NCBI RefSeq assembly: GCF_026241895.1
Contig: NZ_JAPJIV010000001.1
Coordinates: forward strand, 186,001 to 250,000
Origin: Pseudomonas sp. RIT-562
GTDB taxonomy: Bacteria; Pseudomonadota; Gammaproteobacteria; Pseudomonadales; Pseudomonadaceae
Length of the DNA stretch: 64,000 nucleotides
Direction: 5' to 3'
Shown: positions 37,402 to 47,317 of the stretch, in pieces
Numbering within the stretch: the first letter of the stretch is position 1
Layout: each line of letters starts with the position of its first letter
Made by a program: the position numbers and the translations under genes
The notes under the pieces: generated by a model
Database searches by the model: none
Told to the model about the DNA's origin: nothing
Seen by the model: the letters and a program-made list of their open reading frames with translations, nothing else

Positions 37402-37821
37402 ATGTCCACAGCCATTTTTCAGCACCCCGACACCCAATCAGTCACGCCTTATGCCTCAATGGGCTCGAAAAAGCTCCATGAAGCAGCGGACCGCGCACTC
37501 AACCATTACCTGAATCCCCCGATCGAGGAAAAATCCCTGAGCCCCGCCGCGTTGTTTGTGGTCGCCCCTGACGTGGATTGTTCAAAACTGTTGGCCATGG
37601 CTCGCGACAGCCTCGCCTCCGCCAGTTTGCTGGTGAGCGATTTTGCCGGTTATCTGGAAGGCTCCCAGCGGCATACAGCCCTGGCGATTCAGCAAATCAT
37701 CATGCTGGCGGAACTGGCGGTGAACCGGGTGGCAGATAGCGCGGATGGGGCCGGTCAGACCAGCCCCGCTTCCACCAGCAACCCTTCCAATGCGAGCAAG
37801 TCAGGCACCTTCGCCACCTGA
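37402..37821 (+). CDS. DUF6124/DUF3077-like Pseudomonas protein
   Basis: A 139-residue protein starting at 37402 (MSTAIFQHPDTQSVTPYASM, GGAGA upstream). The middle shows GSKKLHEAADRALNHYLNP and, later, LASASLLVSDFAGYLEG followed by RHTALAIQQIIMLAELAVNR, a pattern I associate with a Pseudomonas-restricted DUF family often present in many copies. It is probably cytoplasmic and helical. The function is unknown. Its last 67 bp overlap the 3' end of chpC on the opposite strand. Confidence 0.8.
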   Translation: MSTAIFQHPDTQSVTPYASMGSKKLHEAADRALNHYLNPPIEEKSLSPAALFVVAPDVDCSKLLAMARDSLASASLLVSDFAGYLEGSQRHTALAIQQIIMLAELAVNRVADSADGAGQTSPASTSNPSNASKSGTFAT

Positions 37822-38210
37822 TCGCCCACTTGCACGGCTGCCTGCTCAAGTGCGCACAAGGGCACATCGACATAGCTCAGCTGACTATCAAGCCTGCACG
37901 ACCGCGGAATGCCCTGGACCAGCAGTGCGATGAACTTCAGCTCGGGGCGCCCACCCAGCGCATTGAGGATGACGATTCGCACCCGCTCGCCCATGACGAT
38001 TTTCTCCCCGCACGCGGATTCGAAACTGAGCAATGGAATTTGCCGGTCCCGCCACCCTACCCGCCCCAGGTACCAGGGCGGTGTATCCAGGTCGAACGTG
38101 CCCGGCTGGTAGTCGATCAGTTCGGCGACCGCCACGTTGGGCAGGATCAGGTGGCGATCAGCCAAGGGCAGCAGCAGCCCGATGAGGTTGCTGGTGCGGT
38201 GCTCAAGCAT
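37755..38210 (-). CDS. chpC: CheW-like adaptor ChpC
   Basis: A 151-residue CheW-domain protein starting at 38210 (MLEHRTSNLIGLLLPLADRH). The segment LILPNVAVAELIDYQPG followed by PPWYLGRVGWRDRQIPLLSFE matches the CheW fold's first subdomain. It would link a chemoreceptor to the ChpA kinase as an alternative to PilI. It overlaps the end of chpA by 8 bp, so the two are translationally coupled, and it ends the Chp operon. Its 3' end overlaps the convergent gene at 37402-37821 by 67 bp. Confidence 0.88.
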   Translation of the reverse strand: MLEHRTSNLIGLLLPLADRHLILPNVAVAELIDYQPGTFDLDTPPWYLGRVGWRDRQIPLLSFESACGEKIVMGERVRIVILNALGGRPELKFIALLVQGIPRSCRLDSQLSYVDVPLCALEQAAVQVGDQVAKVPDLLALEGLLVEAGLV

Positions 38211-41200
38211 GGGGGTTGCTCCAGAATGCGATGCTTTCGAGCAGCACCGATTCCTGATAAGGCTTGCCGAGGTAATCGTTGACGCCAATGGCCATGGCGC
38301 GGTCGCGGTGTTTCTGCCCGGTGCGCGAGGTGATCATGATGATCGGCAGGTGCTGGGTGCGCTCATCCGCACGCACTTGCGTGGCCACTTCGAAGCCATC
38401 CATGCGCGGCATTTCGATGTCCAGCAGCATCAGGTCGGGCAGGTGCTCTTCCAGCAGCAACATGGCGTCCACTCCATCCTTGGCGGTCAGCACGTTCATG
38501 CCGTGGCGCTCCAGCAAACGACTGGTGACCTTGCGCACCGTCACTGAGTCATCGACCACCAGTACCAGCAAGGGTTTATGCGGCTCGGGCTCGGCGTCCA
38601 GCATCAGGGCCTGGCGCGGCAAGCGCGTCTGCATGGCGCGGATCGGCGCCAGCAGGTCAAGAATCAACACCACCCGGCCGTCACCGAGGATCGTCGCCCC
38701 GGACAACCCCTGGACGGCGGCGAACTGCGGACCGAGGCTCTTGACCACGATTTCGCGAGTGCCGGCCATGGCGTCGACCTGCACGGCGATGTGGCGTTCG
38801 TTGCACTGGATCAGCAACACCGGCAGCGGCAGGTTTTGCCCCAGCAGTTTTGGGCGGCTGCTGGTTTTCAGCAGCTCGCCCAGGTAACACAACTCATAGT
38901 GCTGCCCGGCGTATTTGTAAGCCGGCGGATCCAGGCGATAGTGGCCTTCGAGCTCATTGGGCAAGACGCGCACAATGCCGTCGATGGTGTTAAGTGGAAT
39001 CGCATACTGATCGTCACCGCACTGCACCATCAGCGCGCGGTTTACCGAAACGGTGAATGGCAGGCGGATGCGAAAATGCACGCCCTGCCCCGGCACCGAG
39101 TCGATGCTCATGGTCCCGCCCAGCTGCCGCACCTCTTCGTGGACCACGTCCATACCCACGCCACGCCCGGAAATCTGGGTGATTTTTTCCGCCGTGGAGA
39201 ATCCTGGTTGCAGGATGAATTGCAGCACGTCGCGGTCGCTGATATCGCTGTCAGGCGCCAGTAATCCGCGTTTGATTGCCTTGCGGCGCACCGCGTCGAG
39301 TGGCACGCCCGCCCCGTCATCGCGGATATCAAAAATGATGTCGCTACCCTCGCGCGACAGATCCAGGGTAATCGTGCCCTGGGCCGGCTTGCCCGCAGCG
39401 ATGCGCACTGCGGAGGATTCCAGGCCGTGATCCACGGCGTTGCGCAACATGTGCTCCAACGGCGCGGCCATGCGCTCGAGAACGTTGCGGTCCATCTCGC
39501 CTTCGGCGTTGCCGACGATGAACTGCACGTCCTTGCCCAACTCACTGGAGACCTGGCGGACGATGCGCTTGAGGCGCGGCAACATCCGTTCGAACGGCAC
39601 CATGCGGGTGCGCATCAAGCCTTCCTGCAGTTCGGTGTTGATGCGCCCTTGCTGTTGCAGCAGGTTCTCGGCGTCCTGATTGCGCCGGTCGAGGGTTTCC
39701 TTGAGGTCCAGCAGGTCAGAGGCCGACTCGAACAGCGCACGCGAAAGTTGCTGCAGCTGCGAGTGCCGATCCATTTCCAGCGGATCGAACTCCTCGTACC
39801 CAAGCCGTTCGGCATCCACCTGCTGGCGGCTGAGAATCCGCCCCTGGGTTTCCGTATCGAGTCGACGCAGTTGGTCGCGCATGCGCTCGATGGTGGTTTC
39901 CATTTCGCTCAGGGCGACCCGCGCATCGCTCACTTGTTGCTCAATCCGCCCGCGGAAAATTGAGGTTTCGCCGGCCAGGTTGACCAGATCATCCAGCAGC
40001 TCGGCCGAGACCTTGACCATGTCGGCGCCGGCGTCAGGCTGCGGTGCAGGTAGTTCCGGCTTGGGTACCGCAGGTGCAGTGACAGGATCTGCGGGTTGCA
40101 CCGGGTGACTGAAATTGCGGATCGACTCGATCAACTGCTCGGCAGACGGCATCGGTTGAGCGGCGCGGGCCGCGTCGAGCATTTGCGCGAGCCGGTCATG
40201 ACTGCTCTGCAACAGCCCGAACAAGGCTGCGGTGGGCTGCAGCACGCCCGCCGACAAGCCTTCATAGAGAAACTCCAGCTCATGGGCCAGATCACCGATC
40301 GGCGCGATTTCCACCATCCGCGCGCCACCCTTGAGGGTGTGCAGGTCACGCAGCAGGTTTTCCACTTCCTGGCGATTTCCCGGTTCGGCCTGCCAGCGCA
40401 CCAGCGCCGCGCCTGAGTTTTCGATGATGTCGAAACCTTCCTCGAGGAAAATCTCCAGCAGCTCCGGATCATGCCCGGGGGAATCGTTGGCCGGCAGCGG
40501 TTCAGCGACATCGGCACTATTGTGGCTGTTCTGGCGAAACTCGCGGATGGCGTCGATCAGCTCAGCCGGATCGTCCAGGGGATGCGGGCCCTGCAGCTGT
40601 TCGAGCATTTGCGCGAGGCGGTCATGGCTGCGTTGCAGCAGCTGCGCCAAGTCGTCATTGTGCTGATAACGGCGGTCCACCAGGCCTTCGTAAAGGCCTT
40701 CCAGTTCATGAGCCAGGTCACCCACCGGCTCGACCTCGGCCATCCGCGCCCCACCCTTGAGCGTATGCAGGTCACGCTGCAGGGACAGCAACGGCGCGGC
40801 GTTATCCGGATCGCTCAGCCAGCGTTGCAGGGCCTGCCCCGAGCTTTCCAGAATATCCACGGCTTCTTCAAGGAAGATCGATACGATCGCATCGTCCGGA
40901 TCAATCTGCGGTTCTGCCTGCGCCAGTTCGGCGGTGGCACTGCCCAGCTCGCGAATGCTCAGGGCGCGGCTACCGTCGCTGCGAATCAGGCCGGTCGCCG
41001 ACGGATCCAGGCTTTCATCCAGCAATTCACGCAAGGCGCGTACACGCTGGGGTTGCGGGCTGACTTCCTGGCCAGCCGCCAACTCGTCGAGCATGTTGAT
41101 CAAGGCTTCATGAGCACTTTGCGCTTCGAGGAAAAACTCCGGGCTGACCGCCAGGCTGCTCTCCTCGACCGCCCCGTACAGATCGAGCAAGGCCTCACAC

Positions 41201-44106
41201 AGCTCATCCACCGGGTGCAGGTCTGCCAGGTGCGCGCCTTCGCCCAGGGTAGTCAATTCGTCCAGCAGCGCACTCAGCTCCTGGCGTTCGCCGGGGTGTT
41301 GCTGCCAGCGTTGCAGCAGGCTCTCGGCGTCCAGCAGGATGTCCATGCCCTGGGCCAGAAAGTTGTTGATCAACTGCGGATCGCGCTTGATGCGTGGCCG
41401 GCTGTGGGGGGCGTTCATCAGGTTTTGCAGGCGCGAGGCCAGCAGTGCAATGGTGCGCTCGATTAACTGCTGGGCGCCGGGTATCTCGGCCAGCGGATCC
41501 GTGGTGAGCTGGCGCAGGCCGAGCCGGAACAACCCTTCAGCTTCCAGCAACAGTTCGACTTCATCCAGATCCAGCGCCAGCAGGTGCGCCTTGTATTCGC
41601 GGGCCAGTTGATCCAGCGGCGCGGCCAGCTCGGCGATCGGCACTACACCCGCCATCGAGGCGCTGCCCTTGAGCGTATGCAACGCGCGTTGCAACTCGTC
41701 ACTGGCCTGCAATGGCACATGCTCGGCGGCCTGATCGAGGAAGCGATCGACGCTGCCCAGATGGGTTTCGGCTTCGTTGCGGAAGATTTCCAGCAGCAAT
41801 GGATCGAGCGCCGCCACATCCTCGACGTCTTCATCTGCCAAGGGTGGCTCGCCCTTGGCCAAGGCGTGGGCTCGGGCGGCCACCTGATCGACATCGTCGC
41901 GCTGGCGTTGGGCATTGTGGGCAAATTCGGCGATCAGCTCCGGCAATAGCTGCAGTACATCAGCCAGCAGTTGCTGCACGTCAGGGCCCGGCTTCACGCT
42001 GTGTTCGAGCACTCGATTGAGCAGGTTTTCCACTGCCCACGCCAGCTCGCCCAGGATCAGCGCCCGAACCATCCGACCGCTGCCTTTCAAGGTGTGGAAA
42101 GCCCGGCGCAGCTCACTCAAAGCCGAGGTGTTCTGTGGGTCGGCAGTCCAGCGCGGCAGGTATTCACGGAGGACTTCCAGGACCTCGTCGGTTTCTTCGA
42201 GGAACACTTCACGCAGCTCATCGTCCACCGGCTCTTCGCCCACTGGCGGCGGTAGCAGGCTGCCGGGGGTATGCAGCGCCGGTGGGTTCACCGCCGAAAC
42301 CGGGTTGGCGAGGACGTCCGCGAGGGTCTGCACCAGGTCCGGAGCACCGTACGCCTGCAACTCCTGCATCAATTGCGCTTCAGTCGGCAGCGGCGCGTTT
42401 TCAGGTGCCGCTACATGCCTGGCGCGGGGGAAAAAACCCAGGGCGGCCAGGCTTTTCTCGGCGACGTCGAGCACCTGCTCCCCAGCTGACTCGGGGTCAT
42501 CGCTGAGGCGCTCCAGGTAATACTCAATGCTGGTCACCACATCGGCCAGGCTGTCGAGCTCCTGCCAACCCGGCTGGCCAGGATCGAGCAGCAGGTGCTC
42601 GCGAATGAATTGGTTGCAGGCCTCGACCAGGCTCGCGGCACGGCTCAACGGGATCATCGCCAGCGCGCCGCGGATCTGCGTCAGCAAGGCCGGCAGGGGC
42701 TGCAGTTGCTGCCGGTCCCAGTCGGCGTCGATGTAGTCGACGATCATGTCCTTGGCCTGTTGCAGGCAGATGCGCGCTTCGCGAATGACGATCTGGTGGA
42801 TCTGCGTCAGGTCGGTGGTCGGCAGGCGACTGTCTTCCTGGCTCTCCGGCTCCAGGTTGCCGACCATGCCGGCCAGGTTCGCTTCGACGTAGAGCAAGGC
42901 GCCAGCGACGTCCATGAGGATGGCGTCGGTCGGTTCGCGCTGGCCCTGGGCCAGGCTCAGGACCACCGCCAGCTGATCGATGATGACCTTGCGCGGCTGG
43001 CCAAAGCCCAGCACCGCCAGGGTGTCGGCGATTTGCCTTAGCGGTGACAGCAGGCTGTCGAGATCGGCAATGTGTTGGCGGTCGCTGCGCACGAACAAGT
43101 CAAGGCGCTCCTTGACCCGCACCAGCTCTTCGCACAGCGCCACCAATACCGAGCGCATCGCATCGCGGTCGGGACCGGCCAGGCGCGCGCGTTCTTCATC
43201 AACCATTGCGCTGTCAGGCAACGCGTCCTCGAGGGAGTAGCGATCTTTCATGGTCAGCATGCGCCCTGTGGGGTGTTCGGCCTTGGCAATGTAGAACAGC
43301 AAACTCTTGAGCAGCTCTGGTGGTGCCGGTTGATTGATACCGCGCATGCCCTCTTCGAGCAGGCGCTTGAGTTCCTTGTCTGCTTCCTTGAACAGGCTGC
43401 GCAGCGCCGGGCTGTTGGCGATTGCGCCGCCGCGCATGCCCTCCACCAGCGCCGAGGCGACCTGCCACAACGGGCTTAGCGGTGCATGGCCGCAAATGCT
43501 TTCGAGACGGGCAAACACCTTGGTTAGCAACCCCAGGTGAGTGTCGTCGTCCTGTTCGCGTAGCAACCCTACCAACGCCATCTGCAACGTCTGCCGCAAC
43601 TTTCGCAACACATTGGCAAGGTCAGCCGGTTCCAGCAACGCCAGCGCCGCGTCATCCAAGGCTGGCAGATCCGGCAGTTGCGGGCTGAACAGGCTGGTTT
43701 CCGACAACAGGCTCTCGCCCCGGGCGCTGCGCAAATCGTTGATCAGGGGCAGCACCACCAACGGCAGATCACGGCGCGCACCTTGCACCCGCTCCAGATA
43801 GACCGGCAGTTGCGCCAATGCCTGCAACAGCAGGTGGATCGCTTCATCGCGATGGCTCACCCGATTGTGCTGCAACGCCTGGGTCAGTTGCTCCATTTCT
43901 TCGGCCAGCAGTGCCGCGCCGTAGAATTCGACCATCTGCAAACTGCCGTGCACCTGGTGAATGCACGCCAGGCATTGCGCCAGCGCCAGGGGCGTCTGCT
44001 CTTCGTCGATGGCCATGCTCTCCAGATGGAGCGCCGCCTGCCTCAGCGTTTCGGCAATCTCGCCCTTGACCCATTCGAGGGCCACATAGTCGTGCCGATC
44101 ACCCAT
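38203..44106 (-). CDS. chpA: Hybrid chemotaxis histidine kinase ChpA (type IV pilus)
   Basis: A 1967-residue kinase controlling twitching and surface sensing. The start at 44106 (MGDRHDYVALEWVKGE) follows GGAGTGG. In order: an Xpt site with VHGSLQM at about residue 53, a Thr-type site LTQIRGALAM near 472, four HTLKG Hpt sites near 669, 808, 1112 and 1255, a Thr-type site TTLGEGAHLA near 950, a CheA dimerisation/ATPase part with NAVDHGLE (~1557), DDGAGVP and GRGVGMDVV, a CheW-like domain (~1690-1830), and a receiver with VVDDSVTVRKV (~1850), the phospho-Asp in LLDIEMPRMDGF and LGKPYQE. It lies 36 bp after pilJ, without pilK between. Confidence 0.95.
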   Translation of the reverse strand: MGDRHDYVALEWVKGEIAETLRQAALHLESMAIDEEQTPLALAQCLACIHQVHGSLQMVEFYGAALLAEEMEQLTQALQHNRVSHRDEAIHLLLQALAQLPVYLERVQGARRDLPLVVLPLINDLRSARGESLLSETSLFSPQLPDLPALDDAALALLEPADLANVLRKLRQTLQMALVGLLREQDDDTHLGLLTKVFARLESICGHAPLSPLWQVASALVEGMRGGAIANSPALRSLFKEADKELKRLLEEGMRGINQPAPPELLKSLLFYIAKAEHPTGRMLTMKDRYSLEDALPDSAMVDEERARLAGPDRDAMRSVLVALCEELVRVKERLDLFVRSDRQHIADLDSLLSPLRQIADTLAVLGFGQPRKVIIDQLAVVLSLAQGQREPTDAILMDVAGALLYVEANLAGMVGNLEPESQEDSRLPTTDLTQIHQIVIREARICLQQAKDMIVDYIDADWDRQQLQPLPALLTQIRGALAMIPLSRAASLVEACNQFIREHLLLDPGQPGWQELDSLADVVTSIEYYLERLSDDPESAGEQVLDVAEKSLAALGFFPRARHVAAPENAPLPTEAQLMQELQAYGAPDLVQTLADVLANPVSAVNPPALHTPGSLLPPPVGEEPVDDELREVFLEETDEVLEVLREYLPRWTADPQNTSALSELRRAFHTLKGSGRMVRALILGELAWAVENLLNRVLEHSVKPGPDVQQLLADVLQLLPELIAEFAHNAQRQRDDVDQVAARAHALAKGEPPLADEDVEDVAALDPLLLEIFRNEAETHLGSVDRFLDQAAEHVPLQASDELQRALHTLKGSASMAGVVPIAELAAPLDQLAREYKAHLLALDLDEVELLLEAEGLFRLGLRQLTTDPLAEIPGAQQLIERTIALLASRLQNLMNAPHSRPRIKRDPQLINNFLAQGMDILLDAESLLQRWQQHPGERQELSALLDELTTLGEGAHLADLHPVDELCEALLDLYGAVEESSLAVSPEFFLEAQSAHEALINMLDELAAGQEVSPQPQRVRALRELLDESLDPSATGLIRSDGSRALSIRELGSATAELAQAEPQIDPDDAIVSIFLEEAVDILESSGQALQRWLSDPDNAAPLLSLQRDLHTLKGGARMAEVEPVGDLAHELEGLYEGLVDRRYQHNDDLAQLLQRSHDRLAQMLEQLQGPHPLDDPAELIDAIREFRQNSHNSADVAEPLPANDSPGHDPELLEIFLEEGFDIIENSGAALVRWQAEPGNRQEVENLLRDLHTLKGGARMVEIAPIGDLAHELEFLYEGLSAGVLQPTAALFGLLQSSHDRLAQMLDAARAAQPMPSAEQLIESIRNFSHPVQPADPVTAPAVPKPELPAPQPDAGADMVKVSAELLDDLVNLAGETSIFRGRIEQQVSDARVALSEMETTIERMRDQLRRLDTETQGRILSRQQVDAERLGYEEFDPLEMDRHSQLQQLSRALFESASDLLDLKETLDRRNQDAENLLQQQGRINTELQEGLMRTRMVPFERMLPRLKRIVRQVSSELGKDVQFIVGNAEGEMDRNVLERMAAPLEHMLRNAVDHGLESSAVRIAAGKPAQGTITLDLSREGSDIIFDIRDDGAGVPLDAVRRKAIKRGLLAPDSDISDRDVLQFILQPGFSTAEKITQISGRGVGMDVVHEEVRQLGGTMSIDSVPGQGVHFRIRLPFTVSVNRALMVQCGDDQYAIPLNTIDGIVRVLPNELEGHYRLDPPAYKYAGQHYELCYLGELLKTSSRPKLLGQNLPLPVLLIQCNERHIAVQVDAMAGTREIVVKSLGPQFAAVQGLSGATILGDGRVVLILDLLAPIRAMQTRLPRQALMLDAEPEPHKPLLVLVVDDSVTVRKVTSRLLERHGMNVLTAKDGVDAMLLLEEHLPDLMLLDIEMPRMDGFEVATQVRADERTQHLPIIMITSRTGQKHRDRAMAIGVNDYLGKPYQESVLLESIAFWSNPHA

Positions 44107-44142
44107 AACCACTCCACTCGAAAAACCTGCGCCTGCCACGCC

Positions 44143-46203
44143 CTATACTTTATCAGCAGCCTGCGCACTCGCCGCGGGCAAGGTGAAACCGGACACCGAA
44201 CGCCGCAGCTGACTGGCCATCTTCGCCAGGTTGCCGATGCTTTCGGCGGTTGCAGTGGAACCAGACGAGGTCTGCGAAGTGATCTGCTGGATCACGTTCA
44301 TCGTCAGGGAGATCTGTCCGGCCGAGGACGTTTGCTGCTGGGCGGCATTGGAAATGCTCTGGATCAGCGCCGCGAGCACTTTGGATACGCCTTCGATTTC
44401 TTCCAGGGCTACTCCGGCATCCTGCGCCAGCCGTGCGCCGCGCACCACCTCGGTGGTGGTCTGTTCCATGGAAATCACAGCTTCATTGGTGTCAGTCTGA
44501 ATCGCCCGTACCAGGGTCTCGATCTGCCGGGTCGCTGCCGATGAGCGCTCGGCCAGGCGCTGCACTTCATCGGCAACCACCGCGAAGCCGCGCCCGGCGT
44601 CACCAGCCATCGAGGCCTGGATAGCCGCGTTCAAGGCGAGGATGTTGGTCTGGTCGGCGATGTCGTCGATCAGGCTGACAATATCGCCGATTTCCTGTGA
44701 AGACTCGCCGAGACGCTTGATCCGCTTGGCGGTGTCCTGAATCTGCTCGCGAATGTTGTCCATGCCATGGATGGTGTTGTGCACCACCTCGTTACCCTTA
44801 TTGGCGATTTCCACGGAGCGTTCGGCCACCGCCGAGGACTCGGCCGCGTTGGCCGATACCTGGTCGATGGACTGAGCCATGTCGTTGATTGCCGTGGAGG
44901 CTTCGGAGATCTGCTGCGCCTGATGCTCGGAAGCTTGCGCCAGATGCATGGCCGTGGCCTGGGTTTCTTGTACGGCGGCGGCCACCTGGCCAGCGGTCAG
45001 GTTGATGGTTGCCACCAGGTCGCGCAGTTGGTCGACGGAATAATTGATCGAATCCGCGATGGAGCCGGTGAAATCTTCCGTCACCGAGGCCGTCACCGTC
45101 AGGTCGCCGTCTGCCAGGTCTTCGATCTCGTCGAGCAGGCGCATGATCGCGGTCTGGTTGCGTTCGTTCTTTTCGGCGGTTTCGCGCAGTTGGCGATTGG
45201 TTTCGCGCACCATCACCAGGCCGATAAGGATAATCGAAGCAAGCGCCAGCAAGCCCAGGACATAACCGCCAATGGTATCGGTATGACGTCCGCCGGCCAG
45301 GTTTTCAAAACCGTTGGCCAGGTGCGACGCTTCGTCCAGCAGGGTTTGCGACAGGCTGAAAATGTTCGTGGCAGATTCCCGGACCTTGAACAGCTCAGGC
45401 GAAGTTTCGAGTATTTCATCGACGGAACCCGAGACGAATTCGAACAGCTCGGAAATCTCCACCAGGCGGGCCCGGGCATCGCGGTCCTCGACCTGGCTGA
45501 CTTTCAGCGCCGGATCACCTTGCAGCATGCCCGTCAGGACCTGGCCGAAGCGTGCCGCATCGCGCCCGAAGATATCCGCAGCCTGTTGCGAGTTCTCATC
45601 CCCGGACAACACGGTGTTCACCGCCCCCAGGATCCGTTCGGCCAGCAATGATTGGCGCTGAGCCATCGCGACCTGGGCGGCTGGCGCGCCGCGCTGCAGG
45701 AGAATTTCCACGACTTTTTCGTATTCGACCTGCAGCTGCGGCACCGTCTCGGCCAGGGTCGCGGCGACCTGGTGCAGCGACAGCACGGTCTGTTCGCTGG
45801 TAAGGATCGCGTCGGTATTTTTCAGCAGCCGCTCCCAGTCCGTTTGCACCGCGCGCATTTCCGGGCGCACGGCAGACGGCGCAGGAGGCAGGCCGGTGGA
45901 GGGGTCGCCCTGCTTCAGATAACTCCAGCGCTGGGCAAAATCATTGCGCGCATCGCTGAGCAGTTTGAACGCAGCGGCCTTGCCGGCGGCGGCTTCGGTA
46001 GCATTCTTGGCGATACGCTGGGACAGCACGCGCAACTCGCCCGCATGGCCGATGTACTGCTTGTCGTACGTAGCCTGGGTGTTGAGATACGCGAAGTTGG
46101 CGAACAACAGCATGATGAAGATGATCAGCGCGATGAACAGCACGATGATCTGCGACCGGCTGCGCGACCCTTCCATTGGCTTGCCTGTTTTTGCTTTTAT
46201 CAT
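44143..46203 (-). CDS. pilJ: Methyl-accepting chemoreceptor PilJ
   Basis: A 686-residue receptor for the Chp system, sensing pilus- or surface-related cues. It starts at 46203 ([18 protein letters not shown]) with GAGGA upstream. Membrane segments lie at about residues 18-40 and 305-325. Between them is a periplasmic region with PilJ-type segments ([36 protein letters not shown]). A HAMP-like linker and the cytoplasmic signalling helices follow, with the hairpin tip [20 protein letters not shown]. Its methylation partners PilK and ChpB are not encoded next to it. A REP pair separates it from pilI. Confidence 0.95.
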   Translation of the reverse strand: MIKAKTGKPMEGSRSRSQIIVLFIALIIFIMLLFANFAYLNTQATYDKQYIGHAGELRVLSQRIAKNATEAAAGKAAAFKLLSDARNDFAQRWSYLKQGDPSTGLPPAPSAVRPEMRAVQTDWERLLKNTDAILTSEQTVLSLHQVAATLAETVPQLQVEYEKVVEILLQRGAPAAQVAMAQRQSLLAERILGAVNTVLSGDENSQQAADIFGRDAARFGQVLTGMLQGDPALKVSQVEDRDARARLVEISELFEFVSGSVDEILETSPELFKVRESATNIFSLSQTLLDEASHLANGFENLAGGRHTDTIGGYVLGLLALASIILIGLVMVRETNRQLRETAEKNERNQTAIMRLLDEIEDLADGDLTVTASVTEDFTGSIADSINYSVDQLRDLVATINLTAGQVAAAVQETQATAMHLAQASEHQAQQISEASTAINDMAQSIDQVSANAAESSAVAERSVEIANKGNEVVHNTIHGMDNIREQIQDTAKRIKRLGESSQEIGDIVSLIDDIADQTNILALNAAIQASMAGDAGRGFAVVADEVQRLAERSSAATRQIETLVRAIQTDTNEAVISMEQTTTEVVRGARLAQDAGVALEEIEGVSKVLAALIQSISNAAQQQTSSAGQISLTMNVIQQITSQTSSGSTATAESIGNLAKMASQLRRSVSGFTLPAASAQAADKV

Positions 46204-46248
46204 CGGTCCTCGCCTGTAACACCACCTGTGACCCTTGCCGAAGAACCC

Positions 46249-46338
46249 TGTGGGAGCGGGCTTGCTCGCGAATGCGGTGGATCATTGGGCATTGATGTCG
46301 ACTGACACATCGCATTCGCGAGCAAGCCCGCTCCCACA
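46249..46338. repeat. REP inverted pair (GTGGGAGCGGGCTTGCTCGCGAA type) inside the pil-chp operon
   Basis: TGTGGGAGCGGGCTTGCTCG at 46249 and its reverse complement ending at 46338 flank a loop of about 40 bp. It lies between pilI and pilJ, within what is otherwise a tightly packed operon. Confidence 0.92.
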
Positions 46339-46350
46339 AGTGGTCCGCGT

Positions 46351-46884
46351 TTACAGCGCGACATGCATGAAGCCTTGCGACTGCGCCAGTGCAAACGGGC
46401 TGAACACCTGCCAATCCTGCTCACGTTGAAACCGTCCCTTGATAAACGGTGCAATCGGGCCGCTCAAGTTATCCACTGGCTCCAGGCTGCCCTGGGCAAA
46501 ATGCTGCAAGCCGAACACTTCGTCGACCATCAATCCGGCGAACACCTCGTTGTGCTCCACCACCAGGACCCGGCGCTGCTTGCGCACCGCCGATAGCTCC
46601 AGGCCGAAGAAGCCGCACACGTCCATGATCGGCAGCAAGCGCCCGCGCAGGTTGGCCACGCCCTTGACCCAGGTTTTTACCCCAGGCAACTGGGTGCAGC
46701 GCGGCTCGTGCAGCACTTCACTGATTTCGCCCATGGGCGCGACATACCAGTGCTCGCCCAGGCGAAAGCCGATGCCGCTCCAACTGTCCTGGCGGGTCGG
46801 TTGGGAAGGTAGATCCGCCGCCAGCAGACGGCAGCGCTGATCAATTTGCAGCAGCAGTTCGAAGGCAGTCAGCGATTCGCTCAT
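46351..46884 (-). CDS. pilI: CheW-like adaptor PilI
   Basis: A 177-residue CheW-domain protein starting MSESLTAFELLLQIDQRCRL. The fold is shown by GIGFRLGEHWYVAPMGEISEV, LPGVKTWVKGVANLRGRLLPI (split around the conserved NLRGR motif) and RVLVVEHNEVFAGLMVDEV. It couples PilJ to the ChpA kinase. It follows pilH by 10 bp in the order pilG-pilH-pilI-pilJ-chpA-chpC. Confidence 0.94.
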   Translation of the reverse strand: MSESLTAFELLLQIDQRCRLLAADLPSQPTRQDSWSGIGFRLGEHWYVAPMGEISEVLHEPRCTQLPGVKTWVKGVANLRGRLLPIMDVCGFFGLELSAVRKQRRVLVVEHNEVFAGLMVDEVFGLQHFAQGSLEPVDNLSGPIAPFIKGRFQREQDWQVFSPFALAQSQGFMHVAL

Positions 46885-46894
46885 GGCCCGATGA

Positions 46895-47260
46895 TCAGCC
46901 GGCCAGCACGTTGTTCAAGGTCTTGATCAGGGTGTCTTCGTCGACTGGTTTGGTCAGGTAATCCTTGGCGCCCTGGCGCGTGCCCCAGACCTTGTCGGTG
47001 TCCTGGTCCTTGGTGGTGATGATGATCACCGGGATGTGCCCGGTTTCCGGGTCCTTGGTCAACTGCCGGGTGGCCTGGAAACCGTTGAGGCCGGGCATGA
47101 CGATGTCCATCAGCACCGCGTCAGGTTTTTCCTGGCGGGCCAGGGCTACGCCGTCGGCGCCGTTCTCGGCTTTCAATACTTCGTGACCGTGCTTTTCCAG
47201 CATGCCAGTCAGTTTGTACATCTCAGTCGGCGAGTCATCAACGATCAGAATTCGTGCCAT
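46895..47260 (-). CDS. pilH: Type IV pilus response regulator PilH
   Basis: A 121-residue stand-alone receiver domain, the standard PilH length, starting at 47260 (MARILIVDDSPTEMYKLTGM). Acidic pocket VDDSP, phospho-Asp in AVLMDIVMPGLNGFQ, the conserved Thr region IIITTKDQDTD and the Lys in YLTKPVDED are all present. In P. aeruginosa PilH opposes or tunes PilG signalling from ChpA and affects retraction. It lies 57 bp after pilG and 10 bp before pilI. Confidence 0.95.
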   Translation of the reverse strand: MARILIVDDSPTEMYKLTGMLEKHGHEVLKAENGADGVALARQEKPDAVLMDIVMPGLNGFQATRQLTKDPETGHIPVIIITTKDQDTDKVWGTRQGAKDYLTKPVDEDTLIKTLNNVLAG

Positions 47261-47317
47261 GGTCTTCCCCATTCTTGTCGGCGCCGGGCCCATTGGCCCA
47301 GCGTCACTGTGCGTGTC

